A DNA stretch of 64,000 nt from Berghia stephanieae (Eukaryota > Mollusca > Gastropoda > Nudibranchia > Aeolidiidae), in the NCBI GenBank assembly GCA_034508935.3, contig CM067444.1, forward strand, positions 35,530,360 through 35,594,359. The letters run 5' to 3'. Position 1 is the stretch's first letter. Each line of letters opens with the position of its first letter. The notes beneath the pieces were generated by a model. That model made no database searches, was not told where the DNA came from, and saw nothing but the letters and a program-made list of their open reading frames with translations. Made by a program: the position numbers and the translations under genes. This document shows, one piece after another, positions 28,700 to 40,000 of the stretch.

Positions 28700-28937
28700 T
28701 TAACTCACTCAACCCTAACACCCGACTATATTCGTAGTTTACCAGGGTTACTTTTACCCCATGCCTATTTATTACATTTGTCTGAGACAAATTATAGGCG
28801 TAGTATCAAAGCTAATGTTTTTAAATTTTACATGTTAATGATAGTTAAATAAAACTATCTTTGTACACATGCTCATTTTTAATACATTTTTTCCCATTTT
28901 GAAAAGTAGTAAAAATCTCTAGGATTGAGTGAGTTAA
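28700..28937 (+). mobile_element. TTAA-flanked MITE family 2
   Basis: Element 28704-28933 between TTAA at 28700-28703 and 28934-28937. Ends ctcactcaaccctaacac and, reverse-complemented, ctcactcaatcctagaga. Copies at 42913-43147 and about 58009-58241. Confidence 0.8.
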
Positions 28938-29103
28938 AATCGACAAATTAACTTTTTAACACAGTGACATGCAATACATTCAGCAATTGCTCAATGTAAA
29001 GAAAATAAAATTTGAACAATACTCTCAAAGAAATTTCAGATAATGTCAAATATCATACCAACTATTTAAATTATTTGGTCGTAATTATATCAGGAGTTGA
29101 TAA

Positions 29104-29990
29104 TATTTGGCAATTGTATGAAATAGTGCCAGAGAAAGCAGAAAGAAAAATACAAGAAAATAATCAACCCTGCCTTGTTTGTTTGTTTGTTTTTAAGGGT
29201 TTTACGGCGCTTGCAACACATTTAGGTTATATCAGCGCCAGTAAAAAGGAAGAAAATAGGATAGTAAAAAGTTCTGGAATTACAATTAAAGCACCCAAGA
29301 AAAGTAAGACATAGGGGAACTGGGAACAAATAGGGATAAGATGTAGATTCCAAGAGCATACCACCAATGTACTTAGTTTGAGATCACCTATAAGTCTCAT
29401 CCGGACACAAGCACAAAATCCAACAAAGAGGAACACACTCAAATGCCTACATTATACATTAAAATAACAATAATACATTACAGAGAGATGATTTACAAGG
29501 AAAAAAATATCATCTCTCAAAACAATAACTATGCATCTGAATGTTTCCCTCCCAGCCAGGACTCGGGGCCAGGGCCAGGACAAAACCAAGTAATCTCATT
29601 CCAAGACAAAGACAGAAAGCATGTTGGAAAACAGATATAAGGGGATAGAAGACACAGTATGTACCCCCCTGCCCGCTATGGGAGGCCAGGAACCCCACCC
29701 AGCAACCCTGCCTTGATTAAGGTTCGAACCTCAGAACTCCTGATTACTGGTCAGATTTGCCACTACTATTACACAACAAAAGTTACCGATAGCTTGGACA
29801 GCTTAATGATTATAAATATTCTTCACAAGTGTATGGATTTTACACTGTGAACTCTCGCTTTGCATCATAATAAATAAATAATCATTGAATACGAGAGGAC
29901 AAGGATGAAGACATTAGAGCAGCTCCATTATTATTTTGAAAATATCCAAGTGACAAATTAGGTAGCCGGCACTGATGTAAGATAAACATG
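29104..29990. repeat. S2 SINE relic split by repeat C
   Basis: ttgtatgaaatagtgccaga at 29113 begins an S2 arm. The tRNA-like core (aaggttcgaacctcagaact) follows at about 29717. The two are separated by a repeat C insertion at 29178-29703. Confidence 0.55.
29166..29715 (-). repeat. Full-length repeat C with 12-bp target duplication
   Basis: aaccctgccttg at 29166-29177 recurs at 29704-29715; repeat C fills 29178-29703. The interrupted S2 relic can be read across the join. Confidence 0.9.
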
Positions 29991-30498
29991 TGAAAAAGTG
30001 TGCATGAAACAAAGACAATTTCTGAAGGGTTCAAATACCAACGGTGTCACTCTCTGATTGTGGAACTAAAATAAAATGAAATTATTTTTTAAAGTTCATA
30101 ATGCCTTTTTGGTAATCCCTACTCATTTGGGAGGCCCTAGATGCAGTATAAATAGCACTCAACAACACATGACAGATATATTACTATGCATCGAGAATGT
30201 GTGTAACAATGTTTTTTGTCTCTCCTGTAAAATTTTGTCAAAGCCAGTGACACAGTTAGAGAGAGAGAGAGACACTGTCAATGCAATTATTACGGAAGAT
30301 CTCACAGTAGAAAATCTCCAACAATTAGAAGAGAACAGAGAGCATCCGTCCATCACTAACAGCTTGACTGTCAATGGAAAAATTGTTCTCACTGACAGTG
30401 GAAAAAAATATGGTGAATGCTGATTTGTCAATTGCAAATGTTCCTACTAAACAAACAGTTTGTTACAGGGAAAATGTGAGGACTGTAAGACAATCACT
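29991..30498. other. Intergenic DNA with unassigned short frame
   Basis: A 115-codon frame at 30076-30423 (MKLFFKVHNAFLVIPT...) shows no family signature I recognise. It may be leftover LINE sequence. Confidence 0.3.
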
Positions 30499-30780
30499 TT
30501 AACTCTCTCCTTACTGGCCATTTCCCCCAAAACTTCACGCCCAACCATTACAAAATAGATTTATTTCTCTCAAACACAAAAGCTGTTAGTTCTTGCTATA
30601 CATATTTTTTTCTGCTAAACGAGATCTTCAACACACTGTTAATGTACTTTAACTTTAACTATAGCAAACATTTTTGTTCTAATATTATGATTTACAAAAG
30701 AAATTAAATGACAAAAAATGTTGGCTGCATACTGCATTGTAACAAATTTGACAATTTTCCTATGGGTGGTAAGGTCAGCT
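30499..30780 (+). mobile_element. TTAA-flanked MITE family 1, decayed
   Basis: TTAA + ctctctccttactggcc on the left; the right end gggtggtaaggtcagct has lost TTAA. Confidence 0.65.
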
Positions 30781-31302
30781 AAAATTACAAACTGTTGCTT
30801 CCAATGAGAAGTTTGTGTCATATGATGAGTTTCCATCTTTACAAAAGAGAAGATAAAACCAAGTCCTTTAGACCTAAATCATCATAATATTTGTAAAAAT
30901 GCATGAAAAAAAACCCAACCCCCCAATGTTTTTTTTTCAGGATTGTAGAATGACAACAAACTCAAGTCAACGCTCACAGACGTTGACTAGATGATTCTGT
31001 AACCAAGTGTTCATCATCTACAAAAAAAATATTATTTCAAAGGACAAGTTCAATGTATTTTACTGGAATGTCGATGGCTTACTTAACGAAAGTAATGAGA
31101 TTGAAACTGTTGTGTTTTTCTGAAATATATACATAACAACCAACTTTTCAAAGAACTAAAATGGGACACCCTCACTCACAATACCGTCATGACCCCAAAA
31201 AAAATAAAAACAGAAGGGGTTGGACCAATTATATAACATTTATTGATATACCATTATCTAGAGCTAGAGCTTTTACTGTTATGTGTTTTAAAAAGCAAAA
31301 TC

Positions 31303-31855
31303 CTAGGGTCATTTGTTTTGTTTTTGTTTTTAAGGGTTTTACGGCGCTTGCAACACATTAAGGTTATATCAGCGCCAGTAAAAAGGAAGAAAATGGGATA
31401 GTAAAACGTTCTAGAATTACACTTAAAGCACCCAAGAGAAAGGAAGACAAAGGGGAACTGGGAACAAATAGGGATCAGATGCAGATTCCAAGAGAAAACC
31501 ATCAATGTACTTAGTTTGAGATCACCTATAAGTCTCATCCGGACAAAGCACAAAATCCAACAAAGAGGAATACACTCAAATGCTTACATTATACATTAAA
31601 AATAAATATAATAATACATAACAGAGAGATGATTTACAAGGAAAAAAATATCATCTCTCAAAACAATAACTATGCATCTGAATGTTTCCCTCCCAGCCAG
31701 GACTCGGGGCCAGGGCCAGGACAAAACTAAGTAATCTAATTCCAAGACAAAGACAGAAAGCAAGTTGGAAAACAGATATAAGGGGATAGAAGACACAGTA
31801 TGTACCCCCCTGCCCGCTATGGGAGGTCAGGATTCCCACCCAGCTAGGGTCATTT
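31303..31855 (-). repeat. Full-length repeat C with 12-bp target duplication
   Basis: ctagggtcattt at 31303-31314 recurs at 31844-31855; the element is 31315-31843. Very similar to the 29178 copy. Confidence 0.9.
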
Positions 31856-31886
31856 CCATAAACACAAACAGTCCAATTTACTTTCT

Positions 31887-32165
31887 TTAACTCTCTCCTT
31901 ACCAGCCATTTTCCGGATTGTCCCTAAAACTTCACGCCCAACCTATACAAAAATAGATTTATTTCACTTAAACACAAAAGCTGTTAGTTCTTGCCATACA
32001 TATTTTTTCTGCTAAATGAGCTCTCCAACACAGTGTTAATATACTTTAACTATAGCACACATTTTTGTTCAAATATTATGATGTACAAAAGAAATCAGAA
32101 TGAGAAAAATGTTGGCTGCATCGTAACGAATGTGACGATTTTCCGATGTGGTAAGGAGAGGTTAA
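31887..32165 (+). mobile_element. TTAA-flanked MITE family 1
   Basis: Element 31891-32161 between TTAA at 31887-31890 and 32162-32165; ends ctctctccttaccagcc and ggtaaggagag. Confidence 0.8.
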
Positions 32166-32764
32166 ATTTTTTTCCGATTGCCAAATCGAGATAGTCCATA
32201 TTTTATCAGAACAGCTGGCAGCTATGAAATAATTCCACCCGGAACACACACACATCAGACATCTATCCCTAATTTGAAAAACTGACCACGATTTGCTAAA
32301 TGTTCTATCAACGTACAAAAGTTCCACTGTTTAAAAACAATTCACTTAATGGAAATTATCAGGCATGTACAGAAGAGCTAAAAACAAAGAAATGATATGA
32401 TGAAATAAAAGGTCTAAATAGTTAACTGTGCTTGGTGATTATTCTTTTAAAAAACCCCCAAAAAACTGAAAGATAGATGTAGAACTAATTTACACACATT
32501 CCATTTAAAGAAACAAATCAGATAAGTAACCACCCTGGTGGACTAAAAAAACGAAAACTATTTAGAAGTATAAGGCAAAAATGTTCAAAAATGCATAAAT
32601 ATTACTCTTCCTTTCATCAAGTATCTCAAAAGAAAAATAAAGCTAACTCAGTTATTAAGGAAGCTCTTAAAACTTACAAATCTACAGTGACAGAGGAATG
32701 CAAACCAATATGAAATATTCATGGAAATTAGGTAAATTCAAATTGAAAATGGTAAAATGCTTTG

Positions 32765-35707
32765 ATAACACACTATCAAAGTACTTAGGTTGAGATCACC
32801 TTAGTCTCATCCAGACACAAGTACAGGTCCCAACTAAGAGGAATACACTCAAATGTCTACAAATCATATATAACATGTAAACAAAACATAATACAGTACA
32901 TAACAGAGATGATTTACAAGGAAAAAAATATAAACTCCCAAAACTATCTATGCATTTGACTGTTTCCCTCAGCAAGGGCACCCAGCCAGTGCCTAGATAA
33001 AACCAAGTAATCTAATTCCAAGACAAAGACAGAAAGCAAGTTGGAAAACAGATATAAGGGGATAACAAGATATGAAGTGAGTAGAAAAGTGCCAGAAGAC
33101 AATAGAGAATAAAAATTTTTTTCGCGGCGGTGGTGGGGTTTGAACCTGCGACCTTATTGGTACGACAACTCCGCCTGGCAGGTGAGAGCGTGGCTCTACC
33201 GTGTGAGCTATCCACGAACACAAAAAATATTCGTTTCAAACCCAAAGTCATTTCTAGATCCCTCTCTCACCCACTTCTTGAGATCGCCGATTCGTTCACC
33301 ACCATCGCGAAGTAATTTTGACCAGCAGTTAAGCCTAATAGCCAATATTCTCATCACAAACATATAACATAGAAACGATTGAGACATTGAGTATGCTCCG
33401 GTGTATGGGGTGAATTTTTAATTCAGAAAAGTGAGTGGAGCAGGCACTTATGTTGGTAACAACAAGATATGAAGTGAGTAGAAAAGTGCCAGAAGACAAT
33501 AGAGAATAAAAATTTTTTTCGCGGCGGTGGTGGGGTTTGAACCTGCGACCTTATTGGTACGACAACTCCGCCTGGCAGGTGAGAGCGTGGCTCTACCGTG
33601 TGAGCTATCCACGAACACAAAAAATATTCGTTTCAAACCCAAAGTCATTTCTAGATCCCTCTCTCACCCACTTCTTGAGATCGCCGATTCGTTCACCACC
33701 ATCGCGAAGTAATTTTGACCAGCAGTTAAGCCTAATAGCCAATATTCTCATCACAAACATATAACATAGAAACGATTGAGACATTGAGTATGCTCCGGTG
33801 TATGGGGTGAATTTTTAATTCAGAAAAGTGAGTGGAGCAGGCACTTATGTTGGTAACAACAAGATATGAAGTGAGTAGAAAAGTGCCAGAAGACAATAGA
33901 GAATAAAAATTTTTTTCGCGGCGGTGGTGGGGTTTGAACCTGCGACCTTATTGGTACGACAACTCCGCCTGGCAGGTGAGAGCGTGGCTCTACCGTGTGA
34001 GCTATCCACGAACACAAAAAATATTCGTTTCAAACCCAAAGTCATTTCTAGATCCCTCTCTCACCCACTTCTTGAGATCGCCGATTCGTTCACCACCATC
34101 GCGAAGTAATTTTGACCAGCAGTTAAGCCTAATAGCCAATATTCTCATCACAAACATATAACATAGAAACGATTGAGACATTGAGTATGCTCCGGTGTAT
34201 GGGGTGAATTTTTAATTCAGAAAAGTGAGTGGAGCAGGCACTTATGTTGGTAACAACAAGATATGAAGTGAGTAGAAAAGTGCCAGAAGACAATAGAGAA
34301 TAAAAATTTTTTTCGCGGCGGTGGTGGGGTTTGAACCTGCGACCTTATTGGTACGACAACTCCGCCTGGCAGGTGAGAGCGTGGCTCTACCGTGTGAGCT
34401 ATCCACGAACACAAAAAATATTCGTTTCAAACCCAAAGTCATTTCTAGATCCCTCTCTCACCCACTTCTTGAGATCGCCGATTCGTTCACCACCATCGCG
34501 AAGTAATTTTGACCAGCAGTTAAGCCTAATAGCCAATATTCTCATCACAAACATATAACATAGAAACGATTGAGACATTGAGTATGCTCCGATGTATGGG
34601 GTGAATTTTTAATTCAGAAAAGTGAGTGGAGCAGGCACTTATGTTGGTAACAACAAGATATGAAGTGAGTAGAAAAGTGCCAGAAGACAATAGAGAATAA
34701 AAATTTTTTTCGCGGCGGTGGTGGGGTTTGAACCTGCGACCTTATTGGTACGACAACTCCGCCTGGCAGGTGAGAGCGTGGCTCTACCGTGTGAGCTATC
34801 CACGAACAAAAAAATATTCGTTTCAAACCCAAAGTCATTTCTAGATCCCTCTCTCACCCACTTCTTGAGATCGCCGATTCGTTCACCCACCATCGCGAAG
34901 TAATTTTGACCAGCAGTTAAGCCTAATAGCCAATATTCTCATCACAAACATATAACATAGAAACGATTGAGACATTGAGTATGCTCCGGTGTATGGGGTG
35001 AATTTTTAATTCAGAAAAGTGAGTGGAGCAGGCACTTATGTTGGTAACAACAAGATATGAAGTGAGTAGAAAAGTGCCAGAAGACAATAGAGAATAAAAA
35101 TTTTTTTTCGCGGCGGTGGTGGGGTTTGAACCTGCGACCTTATTGGTACGACAAAAAAATTTTTATTCTCTATTGTCTTCTGGCACTTTTCTACTCACTT
35201 CATATCTTGTTGTTACCAACATAAGTGCCTGCTCCACTCACTTTTCTGAATTAAAAATTCACCCCATACACCGGAGCATACTCAATGTCTCAATCGTTTC
35301 TATGTTATATGTTTGTGATGAGAATATTGGCTATTAGGCTTAACTGCTGGTCAAAATTACTTCGCGATGGTGGTGAACGAATCGGCGATCTCAAGAAGTG
35401 GGTGAGAGAGGGATCTAGAAATGACTTTGGGTTTGAAACGAATATTTTTTGTGTTCGTGGATAGCTCACACGGTAGAGCCACGCTCTCACCTGCCAGGCG
35501 GAGTTGTCGTACCAATAAGGTCGCAGGTTCAAACCCCACCACCGCCGCGAAAAAAATTTTTATTCTCTATTGTCTTCTGGCACTTTTCTACTCACTTCAT
35601 ATCTTGTTGTTACCAACATAAGTGCCTGCTCCACTCACTTTTCTGAAATATAAGGGGATAGAACACACAGTAAATCCCTCCCTGCCCACTATGGGAGGTC
35701 AGGAATG
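32765..35707 (-). repeat. Repeat C copy split by the S1 array
   Basis: Left part 32765-33064 (middle of C to ggaaaacagatataagggg) continues at 35648 with atataaggggatagaacaca and ends at about 35707 near the C 5' end. The C copy predates the array. Confidence 0.85.
33052..35660. repeat. 397-bp tandem array with inverted end unit, 13-bp target duplication
   Basis: atataaggggata at 33052-33064 recurs at 35648-35660. Inside, units start at 33065, 33462, 33859, 34256, 34653 and 35050 (partial), spaced 397 bases and almost identical. At about 35153 the sequence turns around, and 1.25 units follow in reverse to 35647. Each unit holds a minus-strand tRNA-like core (A-box-like tagctcacacggtagagcc, B-box-like aggttcaaacccc), the S1 SINE tail (ttctggcacttttctactca) and a spacer of about 200 bases. 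Apparent proteins here are translations of the tRNA-like core and are not genes. Near-identity of the units implies recent amplification. Confidence 0.92.
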
Positions 35708-36079
35708 ATTTAAATTAGACGGCTTTATATCTCTTTGGTCATGAGAGCTTGCTTTGTCAGAGACTGGGGAAGAGGTTATTTCACTTATAAAACAGTCACT
35801 ACGTAAAACCTGTAACATTGACCCCATCCCAACACCTTTACTTATTTACTTATCTAGAGCATCTTTCTCTCATTTTAATAGTTAAAATATATGAATCTTT
35901 CGTCTGGCACAGTTCCCCAATCTTTCAAAAAAAATGCTGTTGTCACAGCTGTTCTAGAAAAGACTAGCCTGTCCTCATAAGAGCTTAACATTTTTAGATC
36001 TCTCTCAAACCATCCCTTTCTGTCTAAAATACAAGAAAAACTTGTCGCCTAAAGATGGAATATGCCCTTAGAATAATAC

Positions 36080-36380
36080 AAACTATTCAAGCCAGAAAAG
36101 TGAGTGGAGCAGACACTTATGTTGATAATAACAAGAAATGAAGTGAGTAGAAAAGTGCCAGAAGACAACAGAGAATAAAAACTTTGCAGCGGCGATGGGG
36201 GCTCGAACCCGTGACCTTACTGGTAAGACAATCCACCTGGCAGGGGAGATTGTGACTCTACCATATGAGCTATCCATGACCCTGTGGGTTCGATCCCCCA
36301 TCGCCGCTGCCAAGTTTTTATTCCATGTTGTATTCTGACACTTTTCTACTTATTTCATTTCTTGTTAAACTATTCAAGCC
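36080..36380. repeat. S1 SINE inverted dimer with 14-bp target duplication
   Basis: aaactattcaagcc at 36080-36093 recurs at 36367-36380; the element is 36094-36366, inserted in the LINE. The arms are gaagtgagtagaaaagtgcc at the left and, reversed, ttctgacacttttctactta at the right. The centre holds a minus tRNA-like segment (ggctcgaacccgtgacc, gagctatccatgacc) followed by plus-strand gtgggttcgatcccccatcg. This fits two SINEs joined head to head. Confidence 0.85.
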
Positions 36381-36882
36381 AAATCGATGTGTGTGTATAG
36401 GCAGTAACAATACAAAGACAGCTCTGTTGAAATTCTAAAACCATTTGCACTGGGCTGCTGATGAGGGTCATGTTTCTATTCTCGCACTGTTTGACTTCAG
36501 CACAGCATTTGACACTATTGACCACAATCACATTGTCCTCAACAAAAGAGACACCAATCAATGCTAACAAAGTAAAAATGTTAATATCTAACAATAACAT
36601 AAATATATTACAAAGAGATGATTTACGATTTATAATAAATAAAACATTGTCTCGCACAAAAAAACATGCAGTTGACTGTTTCCATTTCAAGAAAAACCTC
36701 AAGAGATTAAACAAACTGTATGCAATATTATATAAACTGTATGCAGCATTATTATTGCTGTTCAAGTTTACTCTTGTTGATGTTTTTTAAGTTTACTCTC
36801 GTTATTGTTGTTGTTCAAGATTACTCCTGTTGTTGTTCAATGCTACTCTGGTTGTTCTTTCTATTGTTCAAGTTGTTCTCGT

Positions 36883-37015
36883 TTACTCTTGTTGTTGCTC
36901 GAGTTTACTTCTTATTTTATCAGCCATGACCTCCAGTTCAGGTTCTTGGAAAATGGACAGGGCTTCTTCTACATATTGTAAAGATTCCAAGTACTCTTTC
37001 TTCTTGTACAATGCT
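36883..37015 (-). CDS. ERCC6L: ERCC6L terminal exon
   Basis: Acceptor aatttttcag; codes (R)ALYKKKEYLESLQYVEEA then LSIFQEPELEVMADKIRSK and LEQQQE, stop TAA at 36883-36885. It corresponds to the C-terminal TPR half in vertebrate ERCC6L (KECGKIQEALNCLVKALDI). DNA downstream (36560-36882) is GTTGTT-rich with no clear polyadenylation signal. Confidence 0.85.
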
Positions 37016-40000
37016 CTGAAAAATTTAGATACATCAGAAATGAGACAAAACCAATTAGTGACAGTGATCAGACAACTGATTAATTGGAGAGGATTCTTTA
37101 TCTTATTGTTTGGTTCAGCAAACTCATAAATAGGGGCTAAGTTTTTACATCAAAAAAAAAAAAAAAAGCTAGATGCGTGACATGAAGCATGAAGCTTGGT
37201 CTCCAGGGTGTAGGTGCAGTAGCTTATCCACTTATTGGTCCCGATAGCTCAGTTGGTAGAGCACTCAATTCACATGTAAAGGGGTCGAGATAGATCCCAG
37301 GTGGTGAAATTGAGATATTTCTCTGATTCCCCCCGTCCACCCAGCAGTGTTTGGGTAACTGGGTCTAACAGATCTGGCAGAAAGTACTTTGATATAGAAT
37401 AGCATCTTATCCAAAGGGTATTGTCTGTTTCACGTAAACTCCATGGGCTTACTGGCTCTAATCTAAAGGACTATTATATTGGCCATCTCATCCTGATGCG
37501 ACAAGTGAGTATATTGACTAAATGAGAAAACTATCTTGGTGATAGGGTCATTCATAGGCATTAACACGACATCACAGTCAGGATTTGAATGTGGAGCCTT
37601 TAAAAACAAAACGCCATCAGTTTAAAATAATTTATTTTTTTAAAAATTGAGCTTTTAAATAAGCACTTAAACCAAGCAGTGGATGTGTTGACTTTATTCA
37701 TTTTGACACAGTGATTTCAAAAATCTATCTAATTGGAGTGATATATGTAAAAATTGATAGGTTAAAAGTTTTCTTTCTAGTCAAACAATAAAAATCAAAA
37801 GGAAGCCACCTTCCAGAGACAAACCAAAAATATATTTAGCATGTTGGATGCAGGCCAAGCTATTATTGTCACCTTCCTTTCTACCAGTGCATCGGTTGCT
37901 ACAAGTGCTCTAACTGCAGATTTATAGCGAACATTAAACTTACCTTGCAATCATTATCAAATCTTGAAATCTTTCATTGGCTCCATCCATTTCTTCATCT
38001 TCCTCCACATCCTCTTCATCATTGTCGGCTTCCTGATCTTTGACCTGCAGTTCCTCATTGTCAGAATCTTCTATGGCTGAAGCAAACAGATGAAACGTGA
38101 AACAAACAATACACATTTATCATCACACATCACAACGATGGCTTAGGTTGCAAACCGTTCTAATTTCAGAAAACAAATGAACAAATGGTAAATTCTAAAT
38201 ATGGAACGTTTTGGGGGCTCAAAACCCTTCTTCAGCCAATAAAAAAATAGAAAATACCTGCCAAATTGAAAGCTTCAAATTTAGTAATTTTTATGTCAAT
38301 TTTTAGTAATATGACAAGGAAATTAGTAGTAGAAGTAGTAGTAGTAGTAGGAGTAGTAGTAGTAGAGGTTATTATTATTATCATCATTATTTAAGTAATA
38401 CAAAGAATTAAAAATTCGTAATTTTCCATAAAAATTAGTAATTGGCCAAATTAATAAGATTCGGCAGGTATGTTAATACATCAATTAAAATCCAGAGAGA
38501 AGGCAGAAAATATTTGGCCCATCTGTCCACAGCTGTTCTCTTTATTTTTCAGAAAAGTGAGTGTTGATAACAACAAGGAATTAAGTGAGTAGAAAAGTGT
38601 CAGAAGACAATAGAGAATGAAAAAACTTCAGGGCAATCCCGACTTTACTGGTACGACAACTCTGCATTCGATGGATAGCTCTGACAGAAGCGCTACGCCA
38701 GGCGGAGTTGTCGTACCAGAAAAGACGCGGGTTCAAGCCCCCAAGCCACGAAGTATTTTTATTCTCTATCGTCTCCTGGCACCTTTCTACTCACTTCATT
38801 TCTTGTTATAGTCATTTTTGTTCATCCCTTTTAACAGTCCACGGCTTCTAGCAGCTTTGTATCACTTTAACTTGAGAAAACCCAACAATGCAAGAGAGTA
38901 AAAAAAAATAATCCCACCAATGTAATGGTCCAATGGTGTATGTAAAGACAAATGGAGAGATGAAAGTGGATTTGCCACATGAACAAAAACTAGAATTAAT
39001 CAAATTACTTTTCACTCAATTTAAATCCCACATTTTGCTATTTCAGCCATAAAGATAATAAAAATTGTACCAAAAATAATGCAACGATTACTTATATTGC
39101 TGCCCATTTAATATAAATGATGGGAAACTATCAATAAAATAAACCTTTGAGAACTATTGTAAAGAAATAGGTATTCAAAAAGATAATTATAAAAAACAAC
39201 ATACCTATAAGTGACAAAATTGTCTGGAAAATATTTTCATGGAACGTACAGCACACATTTACTTTCCAATAATAGAACTCTCTCTTAAGAGACTTTTTAT
39301 AGGTCTTAAAAAAAAAAAACAAAAAAAAAAAAAACAATTTACTTTTCTATATTAGAATTATCTCTTATAAGATGCAGACGTATCATCTAGACTTACTTTG
39401 AACATTGCCATTTTCCTGTTCGACATCTTCCTCTTCCTCATCTGTTTCAACAATAATTCTCCTACTAGATTTACCTAATTTGTCAAATTTAAACCAAAAA
39501 AAAAACAAAAAAAACAAGATTTAAGAAATGACATTAATTTGAATCAAATAAATACGAACATTTATATAATAACGTATTTCCACAGATTACACCTGCTCAT
39601 TGTGCTTTGCAATGTTATATTTATTCCCCCCAGGTTGAAAGATATTTATTTCCATTTCATTCATACTGAAAGCTAAGTGTCCTTTTTGTACTAAAACTCT
39701 CACAATATCCGTCACCGTTAGGTACTCATTCACACCCGAGTTGAGTGGGATAATGTGTGTTGAGTGAGTGCCTTACCTAAGGACATTCAGCACAATGTGT
39801 GACCAATATTCAAATGACGCTGCACAAATAATGAGTATAGTATAACAGCTTTTACAACAACAACAAAAAACCCACTTTACACGTAGGTCGTGACATTACT
39901 CATGTAATCACAATTATTTTTCGACAGACACAACGACATTACCTGCCAGGTACTCATTTTACACCTCAGTATGGTGAGAGAATGTGAGAAAAGTGTCTTT

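Larger units (their letters stand above)
31040..36560 (+). pseudogene. Decayed CR1/L2/Jockey-like LINE, broken by later insertions
   Basis: Non-LTR reverse-transcriptase segments in order. About 31045 FNVFYWNVDGLLNESNE may be the endonuclease start. About 32250 holds DHDLLNVLSTYK. About 32530 on a different frame resembles the WWTKK linker. 35760-36070 reads SLRKTCNIDPIPTPLL then SSGTVPQSFKKNAVVTAVLE and ELNIFRSLSNHPFLSKIQEK. 36450-36530 reads EGHVSILALFDFSTAFDTID, containing the FDTID form of the first catalytic RT motif. Stops and frame changes are frequent, so it is dead. Insertions: repeat C (31315-31843), MITE (31891-32161), repeat C plus array (32765-35707), S1 dimer (36094-36366). The part after the first catalytic motif was not found. 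Confidence 0.75.

Noticed and set aside
30076-30423. 115-codon frame as a host gene
   Set aside because: No splice partners, no recognisable domain, and it sits in a repeat-dense interval.
33130-35646. Repeated short proteins such as MNLRPYWYDNSAWQ and MCSWIAHTVEPRSH in a regular array
   Set aside because: They are six-frame translations of the tRNA-like core of the 397-bp unit, occur in both strands and have no independent coding evidence.
33065-35647. CRISPR-like regular array
   Set aside because: The whole 397-bp unit is conserved with no variable spacers, in a eukaryotic repeat context.
33065-35647. Hammerhead ribozyme in the tandem unit
   Set aside because: gtttgtgatgagaatattgg resembles part of the core, but the matching GAAA strand is not in place. 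No full core was seen by eye.
37232-37310. tRNA gene
   Set aside because: The A box is good, but the anticodon stem and B box are degraded and the SINE-H tail follows. All tRNA-like segments here belong to SINEs.
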